From a virus, in the IMG/VR virus record IMGVR_UViG_3300009130_000060, positions 1-41,756 of that record: 41,756 nt of DNA; one strand, written 5' to 3'. A program made the position numbers and the translations under genes. Position 1 is the first letter of the stretch. Each line of letters starts with the position of its first letter. The notes below the pieces were generated by a model that saw nothing but the letters and a program-made list of their open reading frames with translations, was not told the DNA's origin and ran no database searches. Below, piece by piece: positions 1 to 6,082 of this stretch.

Positions 1-46
1 ATAATAAAATAAATGAATAAACAAAGATAAAAATGATTTTTTTATC

Positions 47-62
47 ATCGTAATATTACGAT
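47..62. repeat. 16-bp perfect palindrome
   Basis: ATCGTAATATTACGAT reads identically on both strands. Its words (ATCG, TAATATTACG) recur in looser form downstream at 211-242 and 461-629. It could be a dimeric protein operator or part of an origin; no function can be assigned from sequence. Confidence 0.7.
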
Positions 63-210
63 TTCGTACGTTCTCGAAGTCTTGTATATGATAGTACATT
101 AGACAACTTTTAAAGGCTGTCACGTCTAAATCTGACTTTTCCAAATAAAAACTAACTTTTCTTTTTAACTTTTTTTCTTTGATATTAAATAAAAATGTGT
201 ATGGGTTACT

Positions 211-242
211 ATATCGTATTATTGCAATATTGTAATATCGTA
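211..242. repeat. Paired ATATCGTA repeats around ATTGCAAT
   Basis: ATATCGTA occurs at 211-218 and again at 235-242, exactly 24 bases apart, with the palindrome ATTGCAAT (221-228) between them. The 24-base step equals the step between the first two iteron-like copies at 467 and 491, which suggests related binding sites. Confidence 0.5.
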
Positions 243-340
243 GGATTACGTTGCCGTCTCCCATATACAGAAACCCCATATATAAAACATATAAGATATA
301 CAAGTAATAAATACAATATTATAAAATAAATTATAGAACG

Positions 341-378
341 TTTGTATTTGTCGTATTTTCGTTTATGTGTTATTTTTG
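341..378 (+). promoter_or_regulatory. Possible Bacteroidota-type promoter in the leader region
   Basis: TATTTTTG at 371-378 matches the -7 consensus TAnnTTTG, and TTTG at 347-350 sits 20 bases upstream, where the -33 element is expected. No gene begins for the next 720 bases, so if active it would make a long leader or a non-coding transcript through the repeat cluster. In such AT-rich DNA a chance match is quite possible. Confidence 0.3.
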
Positions 379-460
379 TCGTAAAATTTTTTTGTGTGGA
401 AATTTGGATTTAATGGATAAAATGTTATAGACACCACAAAGAGAAAAAACCTATCGTTAC

Positions 461-629
461 AATGCTATATCGCTATAATACAATGATATAATATCGCTAT
501 ATTGTAATAATACGATGAAGAAAAACTATCTATATAATGCTATATCGCTATAATACGATAAACAAACTATATCTATATATCGCTATAATACGATAAGCCT
601 AAATAATGCTATATCGCTTTATTACAATG
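461..629. repeat. Cluster of five degenerate iteron-like repeats
   Basis: The core ATATCGCTAT occurs at 467-476, 491-500, 542-551 and 577-586, with one variant (ATATCGCTTT) at 611-620. Three copies are preceded by AATGCT (461, 536, 605), and the copies end in similar words (TAATACGATAA, TAATACAATGA, TTACAATG). Steps between cores are 24, 51, 35 and 34 bases. Copies are imperfect and unevenly spaced, which fits iterons or a multi-site operator rather than CRISPR. Function is inferred only. Confidence 0.65.
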
Positions 630-723
630 TACCTAGGGGTATATAACAATCCTTTTATTGGTATTTTGCGATGCACCCCCCTGTTTCGATTTGTGTTTTG
701 CGTTGCGAAATACTATATTATAA

Positions 724-765
724 CCCCCCTAGAGAGAAATATCCCCAACAACCCCAACATCCCCC
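724..765 (-). other. Potential G-quadruplex (minus strand)
   Basis: Four C-runs on the + strand (724-729, 743-746, 752-755, 761-765) give four runs of at least four G on the minus strand, separated by gaps of 5, 5 and 13 bases. Runs this dense are striking in DNA of this composition. One loop is slightly longer than strict G4 rules allow. Confidence 0.5.
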
Positions 766-893
766 AACCTATATTAACCACTAATCCACAATAACCCCTA
801 TTACAGCCTCTCTACGCCACTTTCTCCTCGTAGGTAGGCACATTATACCTTTGCAAGAAATATAACGGCATAACGCCTATTTTAGCAAGTGGA

Positions 894-948
894 TATATAG
901 ACACCCCCTGTATGACACCCCCTATATAGATGTTTATTGGTCTATATA
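894..948. repeat. GACACCCCCT tandem pair inside an inverted repeat
   Basis: GACACCCCCT occurs at 900-909 and 914-923, 14 bases apart, and a related CACCCCCCTG lies at 674-683. The pair is enclosed by TATATAGAC (894-902) and GTCTATATA (940-948), which are complementary. It may be an operator or a transcript hairpin; no known element is recognised. Confidence 0.45.
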
Positions 949-964
949 CCTGTACAAAATTGCA

Positions 965-1053
965 CTATTCAAAGAGGCGTCAAGGCAAATCCTAGGGATT
1001 CTACCCATATTTATTGGATTATTTAAAGATACGTCAACAATTCTTTTGAATAG
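965..1053. repeat. Inverted repeat ending at the promoter -33 element
   Basis: CTATTCAAAGA (965-975) is nearly complementary to TCTTTTGAATAG (1042-1053), with one extra base in the right arm. The right arm contains the TTG (1046-1048) used as the promoter -33 element, so a protein bound to the two arms could loop the DNA and block or aid RNA polymerase. Confidence 0.4.
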
Positions 1054-1074
1054 CCGTAATATTTCCTATATTTG
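1046..1074 (+). promoter_or_regulatory. Bacteroidota-type promoter of the structural operon
   Basis: TTG at 1046-1048, 18 bases, then TATATTTG at 1067-1074 fits the Bacteroidota sigma consensus (TTG about -33, TAnnTTTG about -7). Transcription would start near 1080, leaving a leader of roughly 20 A-rich bases before the ATG at 1100. It stands directly before the first gene of a 40-kb run of co-oriented genes, and is the main evidence for the host phylum. Confidence 0.75.
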
Positions 1075-1099
1075 AAATATAAACTTAAAGTAAAAAGCA

Positions 1100-1513
1100 A
1101 TGAGCAATTATCAATTAGGGAACGCCCCACTTTACAAGAACACATTAGAGAACTACTTTCCATTACACAATGGATTATTGTTAGAAACAGTTACGGTTCA
1201 AGAGAAGACCGAATCAGGTATCTATCTTCCTGACTCTGTAATTGAACATCAAAAGAATACCGTAGATGATTCTAAAGGTTGGAGAGTAATCAAGGTTGGT
1301 CCTGAAGTGGTTAATATTAAAGAAGGAGATTTCGTTATATTTGGTAAGGCGACTCCAATCGGTGTAGATTTAGAAGGAGAGTTGTACTTACAGATTTTTG
1401 AGAACTGGGTTGTAGGTTTATTTAGAGAGGGAGCTACTGCTGACGATTTCAAGGCGTCTCCCATTTTAGTAGGTATGCCTGAAGAAGAAAGTGCTATTCC
1501 AACTGATAAGTAA
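1100..1513 (+). CDS. GroES-like co-chaperonin (Cpn10)
   Basis: Probable phage co-chaperonin that would cap the host GroEL folding chamber, as GroES or phage T4 gp31 do. What shows it: residues 35-46 (EKTESGIYLPDS) align with the GroES mobile loop, including the hydrophobic tripeptide Ile-Tyr-Leu that contacts GroEL; residues 63-81 carry the V-I-K-V-G-P...I-K-x-G-D-x-V-I-F beta-barrel signature; the end of the domain (about 95-108) resembles the last GroES strands. At 137 aa it is longer than bacterial GroES (about 95 aa), with an about 20-residue N-terminal and 25-residue C-terminal extension. It is the first gene after the promoter, with the capsid gene downstream, which suits a role in capsid folding. 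No GroEL gene is in the window. The next ATG overlaps its stop codon (TAATG). Confidence 0.8.
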   Translation: MSNYQLGNAPLYKNTLENYFPLHNGLLLETVTVQEKTESGIYLPDSVIEHQKNTVDDSKGWRVIKVGPEVVNIKEGDFVIFGKATPIGVDLEGELYLQIFENWVVGLFREGATADDFKASPILVGMPEEESAIPTDK

Positions 1514-1782
1514 TGAAAGGATTTGAAGAAAAGGATTATCACTCCTTACATAAAGAGTATAGAGAATTTTTGTCTCAAGAACCTAAAAACTTTAAACAAT
1601 ACGACAAACAAGCTTATATAGTAGATTTGTATTCTAGGGCTTTAGGGATTTTTAAAGATTTGTTAAATAAAAAAAACGACCCTTTATTTGATAAGGAAAA
1701 TGCGAAAGCAATGATAAGATTACTAAAGCACCAAATAGAAAGCCGTAAAAAGGATAATTATGGAGAAGTACTACACACCTGA
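1513..1782 (+). CDS. Hypothetical protein (89 aa)
   Basis: Not recognised. A small, charged, lysine-rich protein predicted to be mostly helical, without signal peptide, membrane segment or cysteine motif. Its ATG overlaps the stop of the co-chaperonin gene by one base, and its end overlaps the next gene by 23 bases, so it is firmly embedded in the operon. Such small genes before a terminase are common in phages and seldom characterised. Confidence 0.7.
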   Translation: MKGFEEKDYHSLHKEYREFLSQEPKNFKQYDKQAYIVDLYSRALGIFKDLLNKKNDPLFDKENAKAMIRLLKHQIESRKKDNYGEVLHT

Positions 1783-2161
1783 ATTAGATGAATTCCACGT
1801 TGGTTTTGAGTATGAACAAGAATTGAATGGTGTTTGGGAAAAAGATGTATTTGAGCCAAATAAATACATTGACGACAAACAAATGTTTGATGAAGGTTAC
1901 TTAGACGATGGGGATATTAGAGTCAAATACCTAGACAGAGAAGACATTGAAAGCTTAGGGTTTGAGTTTCAAGGTTCATCTTGCTATTACTGGTACAGAT
2001 ACTATGATGGAGAGTATCTTCTTTCTCAAGCAACAGAAGGCTCAAGAGATGAATTAAGGTTGACCATAGAGAAAGATGGGGATTTTTACTTTAACGGAAT
2101 AGTAAAAAACAAATCAGAATTAAAAAGAGCTTTAAAACAAATCAAATATGTATCTGATTAA
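1760..2161 (+). CDS. Hypothetical acidic protein (133 aa)
   Basis: Not recognised. It is acidic and rich in Asp, Glu and Tyr (for example the C-Y-Y-W-Y-R-Y-Y stretch near residues 75-82). The pattern of a leading Phe/Tyr-rich half and a C-terminal helix rich in Lys suggests a small globular cytosolic protein. The start overlaps the previous gene by 23 bases and the end overlaps the next by 14, consistent with translational coupling. No enzymatic motif is visible. Confidence 0.7.
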   Translation: MEKYYTPELDEFHVGFEYEQELNGVWEKDVFEPNKYIDDKQMFDEGYLDDGDIRVKYLDREDIESLGFEFQGSSCYYWYRYYDGEYLLSQATEGSRDELRLTIEKDGDFYFNGIVKNKSELKRALKQIKYVSD

Positions 2162-2360
2162 TTACAATACTGGAGCTGTGCAGTACACAGATGATAAAGA
2201 CCTAAACGACTGGGTTAATGGATTAACTACAGGAACTATTGTTAATGTGGTAGACGCCAAGGAAAAGAGGGCGTTAATCAAAAATTCTAACAATGAAATT
2301 GGTTGGGCAGAGATTCCATTAAAGAAAAAGTACACAGACGAAGAGTTATCATCGTTATAA
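2148..2360 (+). CDS. Hypothetical protein (70 aa)
   Basis: Not recognised. Residues about 28-56 alternate hydrophobic and polar (T-I-V-N-V-V-D-A...A-L-I-K...I-G-W-A-E-I-P) in a way that suggests a small beta-barrel, SH3-like. It overlaps the previous gene by 14 bases. It is the last gene before a terminator-like hairpin at 2366, so it closes the first small transcription block. Confidence 0.65.
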   Translation: MYLINYNTGAVQYTDDKDLNDWVNGLTTGTIVNVVDAKEKRALIKNSNNEIGWAEIPLKKKYTDEELSSL

Positions 2361-2365
2361 AACAT

Positions 2366-2390
2366 AGACCCTGCTAACGTGGGGTCTTTT
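2366..2390 (+). terminator. Intrinsic terminator-like hairpin
   Basis: AGACCC (2366-2371) pairs with GGGTCT (2382-2387); further pairs T-G, G-T and C-G inside leave a TAAC loop, and TTTT follows. It lies between two co-oriented genes with no recognisable promoter after it, so it probably attenuates rather than ends transcription. Confidence 0.6.
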
Positions 2391-2395
2391 CTATT

Positions 2396-2854
2396 ATGCT
2401 AAAAGCATTTCTTAAATTATTAATCCAAGTTATAGTATTCCTTTTAGGGTACTATTATTTAACAAATACAGATATGAAACCTATTTACGACAAGGTAAAA
2501 GAATTTAATGAAACATTCGGTGTAGAATTAAAAGACACTGTAACAGCTAGACCAAAGAATGGTATGTTGAATTACAATTTGATGACAGAAGAGAACGAAG
2601 AGTACATAAATGCCGTATTAAAGGATGATATGGTTGAAGTGTATGACGCCTTACTGGACCAGTTGTATGTTCTTATGGGTAACTTTCAAAAGCACGGTAT
2701 CTCTTATGACCTTATAGAGAAGGGTATAGAGGAGGTGCATTCTTCTAATATGAGTAAGTTAGAGGATGGAGAGGTTATTAGGCGTGAGGACGGCAAGGTT
2801 TTGAAAGGCAAACATTACTTCAAACCGAATCTTAAAGACATACTAAAAACATAA
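2396..2854 (+). CDS. MazG/PRA-PH-like nucleotide pyrophosphohydrolase with N-terminal hydrophobic segment
   Basis: Likely all-alpha NTP pyrophosphohydrolase, a family that hydrolyses (d)NTPs or related nucleotides to monophosphates using Mg2+ held by acidic residues. Visible: E65-E66-x-E-E69, then D84 and D88 in Y-D-A-L-L-D-Q-L, which form the usual EExxE...D pattern, and the phage/PRA-PH style tail V-H-x-S-N-M-S-K...D-G-K-V-x-K-G...P (114-145). Unusual: residues 5-22 are strongly hydrophobic and would make a membrane anchor, not typical for this family. Met27 (ATG at 2474) is an alternative start giving a normal soluble 126-aa enzyme and placing all of the hairpin at 2366-2390 upstream in the leader. 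I list the longer form because the frame is open and fills the gap; the start is unsettled. Confidence 0.75.
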   Translation: MLKAFLKLLIQVIVFLLGYYYLTNTDMKPIYDKVKEFNETFGVELKDTVTARPKNGMLNYNLMTEENEEYINAVLKDDMVEVYDALLDQLYVLMGNFQKHGISYDLIEKGIEEVHSSNMSKLEDGEVIRREDGKVLKGKHYFKPNLKDILKT

Positions 2855-2857
2855 AGA

Positions 2858-3196
2858 ATGGCAGCTAAACAGACTAGCAAAAGAAATCGCTACGCAGGTA
2901 CTTCAAGAGGTAAAAGTAAAACCTCTAAGTACTATGCGAAGAACCCAAAGGCTAGAGAAAAGAAGAGGGCGTACAACAAGAAGTACAATGCAAAGCCTGG
3001 GGAAAAGAAAAAGAGGGCAGAGTTGAACAGGTATAATCATAAGAAAGGTACTTATGGTAATGGTGATAACAAAGACGCCTCACACAAAAACGGAAAGATA
3101 AAGGGAATGGAATCCCAATCTAAAAACCGAGCTAGGAATGGTAAAGGCTCTACTAAGCCAGGAAGAAAGAAAACAACAACTAAAAAGAAGAGATAA
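2858..3196 (+). CDS. Small highly basic protein, possible DNA-binding or virion protein (112 aa)
   Basis: Function unknown. About a third of the residues are Lys or Arg, with few hydrophobics, a repeated K-K-R-A/K-Y pattern (residues 30-60), the segment G-T-Y-G-N-G-D-N-K-D (64-73), S-K-N-R-A-R-N-G near 87-94, and a lysine tail. I recall similar small basic proteins with the G-T-Y-G-N and N-R-A-R words in many environmental phages, without known function. It could coat or condense DNA, or enter the virion with it. It is the first of four consecutive tiny basic genes; the next ATG overlaps its stop (TAATG). Confidence 0.7.
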   Translation: MAAKQTSKRNRYAGTSRGKSKTSKYYAKNPKAREKKRAYNKKYNAKPGEKKKRAELNRYNHKKGTYGNGDNKDASHKNGKIKGMESQSKNRARNGKGSTKPGRKKTTTKKKR

Positions 3197-3300
3197 TGAA
3201 AAAGTGCTGTGGTAAATGCTCTAAAATGAAGAGAACAAAAACTAAAAAGAAAGCGATTAAGAAAACGACTAAGAAAACGACTAAGAGATATGGCTACTAA
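3196..3300 (+). CDS. Tiny lysine-rich protein with cysteine cluster (34 aa)
   Basis: Translation begins M-K-K-C-C-G-K-C-S-K, giving three cysteines in five residues that might bind a metal ion, and continues as a Lys/Thr tail with the repeat K-K-T-T-K-K-T-T-K, like histone H1 tails. The ATG overlaps the previous stop (TAATG) and the end overlaps the next gene by 11 bases; without it there would be a gap of about 90 bases in a fully packed region. No family recognised. Confidence 0.6.
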   Translation: MKKCCGKCSKMKRTKTKKKAIKKTTKKTTKRYGY

Positions 3301-3550
3301 AAAGAAACCTGCAAAAGGTAAAAGATTTGTCAAAGTGGTTAAGAACCCAAAGACAGGGAGAACTAGAAAAGTTAGTTACGGTCAAGCAGGAAAAGCAAAG
3401 AGTGGAGGGGATAGGATACGTCCTGGTACTAAGAAGGGTGATGCTTACTGTGCGAGATCGGCTAAGATCAAGAAGTGTAAGAAGCCACCTTGTGCTAACG
3501 CTTTATCAAGAAAGAAGTGGAAGTGCAGGGGGAGTAAATCTATGAAGTAA
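3290..3550 (+). CDS. Small basic protein with GDAYCARS and LSRKKWKC motifs (86 aa)
   Basis: Function unknown. It has a basic N-terminus, then K-V-V-K-N-P-x-T-G-R (15-24), V-S-Y-G-Q-A-G-K-A-K (28-37), R-I-R-P-G-T-K-K-G-D-A-Y-C-A-R-S (42-57) and L-S-R-K-K-W-K-C-R-G near 72-81. These words recur in a family of small basic proteins I recall from marine and other phages, near terminase genes. The four cysteines may bind metal. It is probably a nucleic-acid-binding or virion protein, which is inference from charge and place. The stop overlaps the next ATG (TAATG). Confidence 0.7.
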   Translation: MATKKKPAKGKRFVKVVKNPKTGRTRKVSYGQAGKAKSGGDRIRPGTKKGDAYCARSAKIKKCKKPPCANALSRKKWKCRGSKSMK

Positions 3551-3696
3551 TGATTCGTAGAACAAAGAATGGGTATAAGGTCTTCTCTGAAGAAGGGAAG
3601 GCTTTATCTAAGAAGTGCTACAAGAGTAAAGTCTTAGCAGAAAGGGAAGATAAGAAGATTCAATTCTATAGGAAACGAAATAGTAAGGTAAAATGA
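3550..3696 (+). CDS. Small basic protein (48 aa)
   Basis: Begins M-I-R-R-T-K-N-G-Y-K-V-F-S-E-E-G-K-A-L and continues with a Lys/Arg-rich amphipathic helix ending in R-K-R-N-S-K-V-K. The layout (G-Y-x-V-x-S-E-x-G-K...K-S-K-x-x-A-E) resembles short phage proteins found beside other basic genes upstream of terminase; function unknown. The ATG overlaps the previous stop by one base and its TGA overlaps the next ATG (ATGA), so start and end are well fixed by packing. Confidence 0.65.
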   Translation: MIRRTKNGYKVFSEEGKALSKKCYKSKVLAEREDKKIQFYRKRNSKVK

Positions 3697-4220
3697 TTTT
3701 TAAGGTTAAATTAGACGAGGACATTCGTAAGACTAATGATGGTATAGATAGCATTCCTGCATTTGTTGACGCAAACGACAAAACAATCAAGTATGTTATA
3801 CTGATGTACGATTACGATTCTCCTTATGCTAGGCAACCTCACGATGTAAGGAAACAACAAGTGTTGTTAGCTTTGGATTACAGGAAACAGGGGTCTATTG
3901 ATTCTTTCTTTTCACGTAACCGAAAGAAAATAAAAGATTGTGAGGAAGCTTATGCTGAATTACAGTATGATGATATATACGAAGGTTTGTTATCTTGTAA
4001 GACACAGTTAAGGAACTGGGATAAGTTATTAAGGAACGAAGAGAAAACAGATAAGGAAGAGGCTCTAGCTTTTAAAATCTTTGACAAATACCCACAGTTG
4101 ATGGAAAAGATTGAAGAGATGGAGAAGATTGTCGGTTATAGAGAGAGGTATGACAAGGCATCTACAGCAGACAAGAGAACTTCTTTAGAAAAGTATATTC
4201 AATCTAACAGTAAAAGATAA
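3693..4220 (+). CDS. Hypothetical protein upstream of TerL; candidate small terminase
   Basis: Not recognised by motif. The first 50 residues look beta-rich (I-F-K-V-K-L...K-Y-V-I-L-M-Y-D-Y-D), the rest is helical and highly charged, with a coiled-coil-like stretch about 95-150. It sits exactly where phages often carry the small terminase, which recognises DNA and recruits the large subunit, and its stop overlaps the TerL start (TAATG), which implies coupled translation. There is no clear helix-turn-helix, so the small-terminase role rests only on position. Confidence 0.6.
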   Translation: MIFKVKLDEDIRKTNDGIDSIPAFVDANDKTIKYVILMYDYDSPYARQPHDVRKQQVLLALDYRKQGSIDSFFSRNRKKIKDCEEAYAELQYDDIYEGLLSCKTQLRNWDKLLRNEEKTDKEEALAFKIFDKYPQLMEKIEEMEKIVGYRERYDKASTADKRTSLEKYIQSNSKR

Positions 4221-6082
4221 TGGATTTAAGTTTATCAGGAGATTGGAAATACGAGTATAAGACGCTTCCTAGAATCAAAACCGAAGAAGATATACAACAT
4301 TACGTCAAGGTTGCAGAAGAGTACTTTCCTAAATGGACTAGAGGTAAATATAAGAGAGTAGAGATTCCTAAATTCAGTAACCCTATAGCGCAAGAGACTT
4401 GGGAGTTTGAAGAGATTAGGAGGTGTATACAAGGACACGATGGTTTACCAGGTCGTATGTATTTTTATTTTCATTATTGCTCTATACAGAATATTAGTGG
4501 TGGATTTATTAAACCACAGTTCCGTATGGCTGATGCTATATGGTTTCATTTAGTAGAAAGTTGCGAATGGGGGAACTATAATCAAGAGACTGGTATTATA
4601 TGTGTGAAACGTCGACGTTCAGGGTTCTCTTGGAAACAAGCGTGTGATGCACTATGGGAAGCTTTGTTTAAACAGGGTAGTCAGATTGCTATGATCTCTA
4701 AAGATGAAGATTCTTCTAAAGATTTGCTAGACAAAGTGTATGTTATGGAAGAACAACTACCTTCTTTCTTAAAACACCCTAAAGCAAAGCGTTCTATGGA
4801 TGGTGCTTTATTTGCTCGTAAAGAAAAAGATGAAGACACTGGGGATTTACTATTAACAGGTAACCGTTCCAAAATTACAGTACGTGCGCCTTCTGACACT
4901 TGTTTAGAGGGTTTACAAGCAGGTAAGTTGGTTATTGACGAGGTAGGGAAGATACCTAATGTTAAAACTATTGTGTCTATGGCAGGTCCTATCTTAATGG
5001 AGGAAATGCACAGGGTAGGAGTTCTTATTATGTTTGGTACAGCAGGGGAACAAGAGAAAGATGGTGTAGGACAAAAAGACTTTTGGGTTAATCACGAAAG
5101 CCACGACTTACAAAGATTCTTCTTCCCAGGTTGGGCAGGTATGTCATCTGATGAATTTGGTAATGATGATATAGAAAAAGCCGTACGGTATATATTAAAG
5201 GAAAGAGAGAAGAGGTTAGCTATCAGTGAGAAAGATTACACTGAATATGTTCAACAGTATCCATTGTATGCAGAAGAAGCTTTTTTATCTTCAGGAAATG
5301 ATGGTATTGGACACGCTAAAAACATTCGTAAGCAATTAGAAGATTTAGATACCGTTTCTAAAGAACCTAGAAAGGGAAAATACGTTCAAGATACTGATGG
5401 GGTTGTTAGCTTTGTACCTAATACTCTTTATGATGTTTCAGGTAAAGCTATTATGTGGGAAACGCCAAACCCTTCTAAAGATTATGTAGCAGGATGTGAC
5501 CCTGCTGACCACGACCACGTTACAAAAGGTTCAGACCTTTCTATGTATATTATGTCTAAGCAGAAAGGGTTGACGCCTCCACAGATTGTTTTCTCTATGA
5601 CGTTTAGAACTGAAAACGTAGATGACTGGTATCAACAGGCAGCTTGGGCTTTAGAAAGCTACAATAATACAAAAGTTCTTGTGGAGAATAACAGGTTCGG
5701 TATGATTAAGTGGTTTCAGAACACTGGTTATATGCACTTACTAAGGTATGAACCTTCTAACGCCTCAAAACTTATTAAAGGAAAACCTAGGTCTGTTGGT
5801 GTAAGAGCTACAGCTTCTAGTAATAAAGAGATGGAAAGATGTATAAACGATTACACTACTAAGTTCTGCGACTTAATACTTGATAATGAGTTACTTACAG
5901 AATTTGGTGTTTACGGAATACAAAACACAGATAGGGTTTTTGCTTTTGGTTGGTGTTTAGTTGCTCTTGAAGATGAATATATTTCACAGGAAAGAAAGGA
6001 ACATATTAAGCAAGCCTTGCCGAAAACTCAAATGCGTATGATTAGAGGAAAATTAACTAGAGTAAGAAGACGAAAAAAATAA
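4220..6082 (+). CDS. Terminase large subunit (TerL)
   Basis: DNA-packaging motor: an ATPase that drives DNA into the prohead through the portal plus a nuclease that cuts genome ends. Visible: a Walker A-like loop K-R-R-R-S-G-F-S-W-K (130-139) of the variant arginine-rich type found in many Bacteroidota phages; Walker B K-L-V-I-D-E (236-241), whose final Glu is the likely catalytic base; a coupling motif candidate M-F-G-T-A-G (271-276). The RNase H-like nuclease half begins near 420 with A-G-C-D-P-A-D (Asp427), then L-V-E-N-N-R-F-G (Glu489 region). At 620 aa the length is normal for a two-domain TerL. It directly precedes the portal gene (TAATG overlap). Confidence 0.92.
   Translation: MDLSLSGDWKYEYKTLPRIKTEEDIQHYVKVAEEYFPKWTRGKYKRVEIPKFSNPIAQETWEFEEIRRCIQGHDGLPGRMYFYFHYCSIQNISGGFIKPQFRMADAIWFHLVESCEWGNYNQETGIICVKRRRSGFSWKQACDALWEALFKQGSQIAMISKDEDSSKDLLDKVYVMEEQLPSFLKHPKAKRSMDGALFARKEKDEDTGDLLLTGNRSKITVRAPSDTCLEGLQAGKLVIDEVGKIPNVKTIVSMAGPILMEEMHRVGVLIMFGTAGEQEKDGVGQKDFWVNHESHDLQRFFFPGWAGMSSDEFGNDDIEKAVRYILKEREKRLAISEKDYTEYVQQYPLYAEEAFLSSGNDGIGHAKNIRKQLEDLDTVSKEPRKGKYVQDTDGVVSFVPNTLYDVSGKAIMWETPNPSKDYVAGCDPADHDHVTKGSDLSMYIMSKQKGLTPPQIVFSMTFRTENVDDWYQQAAWALESYNNTKVLVENNRFGMIKWFQNTGYMHLLRYEPSNASKLIKGKPRSVGVRATASSNKEMERCINDYTTKFCDLILDNELLTEFGVYGIQNTDRVFAFGWCLVALEDEYISQERKEHIKQALPKTQMRMIRGKLTRVRRRKK

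Larger units (their letters stand above)
1..1099. other. Gene-free AT-rich control region
   Basis: No convincing gene lies here on either strand. The first 600 bases are very AT-rich and built of variants of ATCG/TAATA/TTACG words: a palindrome, spaced direct repeats and an iteron-like cluster. From about 640 to 930 the composition changes to runs of four to six C on the + strand, odd for this DNA. The last 140 bases hold an inverted repeat and a Bacteroidota-type promoter that fires into the first gene. The combination (repeats, low melting DNA, promoter, then 40 kb of co-oriented genes) would suit a replication origin, an early/late gene boundary or a genome end; the sequence alone does not decide which. 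Confidence 0.75.

Noticed and set aside
461-629. CRISPR array
   Set aside because: Repeats are degenerate, unevenly spaced, AT-rich and lack unique spacers of constant length.
606-794. 62-codon + strand frame in the leader region
   Set aside because: Its ATG lies in the fifth iteron-like repeat, the product is an unlikely mix of hydrophobic and Pro/Asn stretches, and it crosses the C-run region; best read as chance.
780-900. tRNA-like stem-loops in the leader region
   Set aside because: No cloverleaf with a T-loop GTTCRA-like sequence could be traced by eye.
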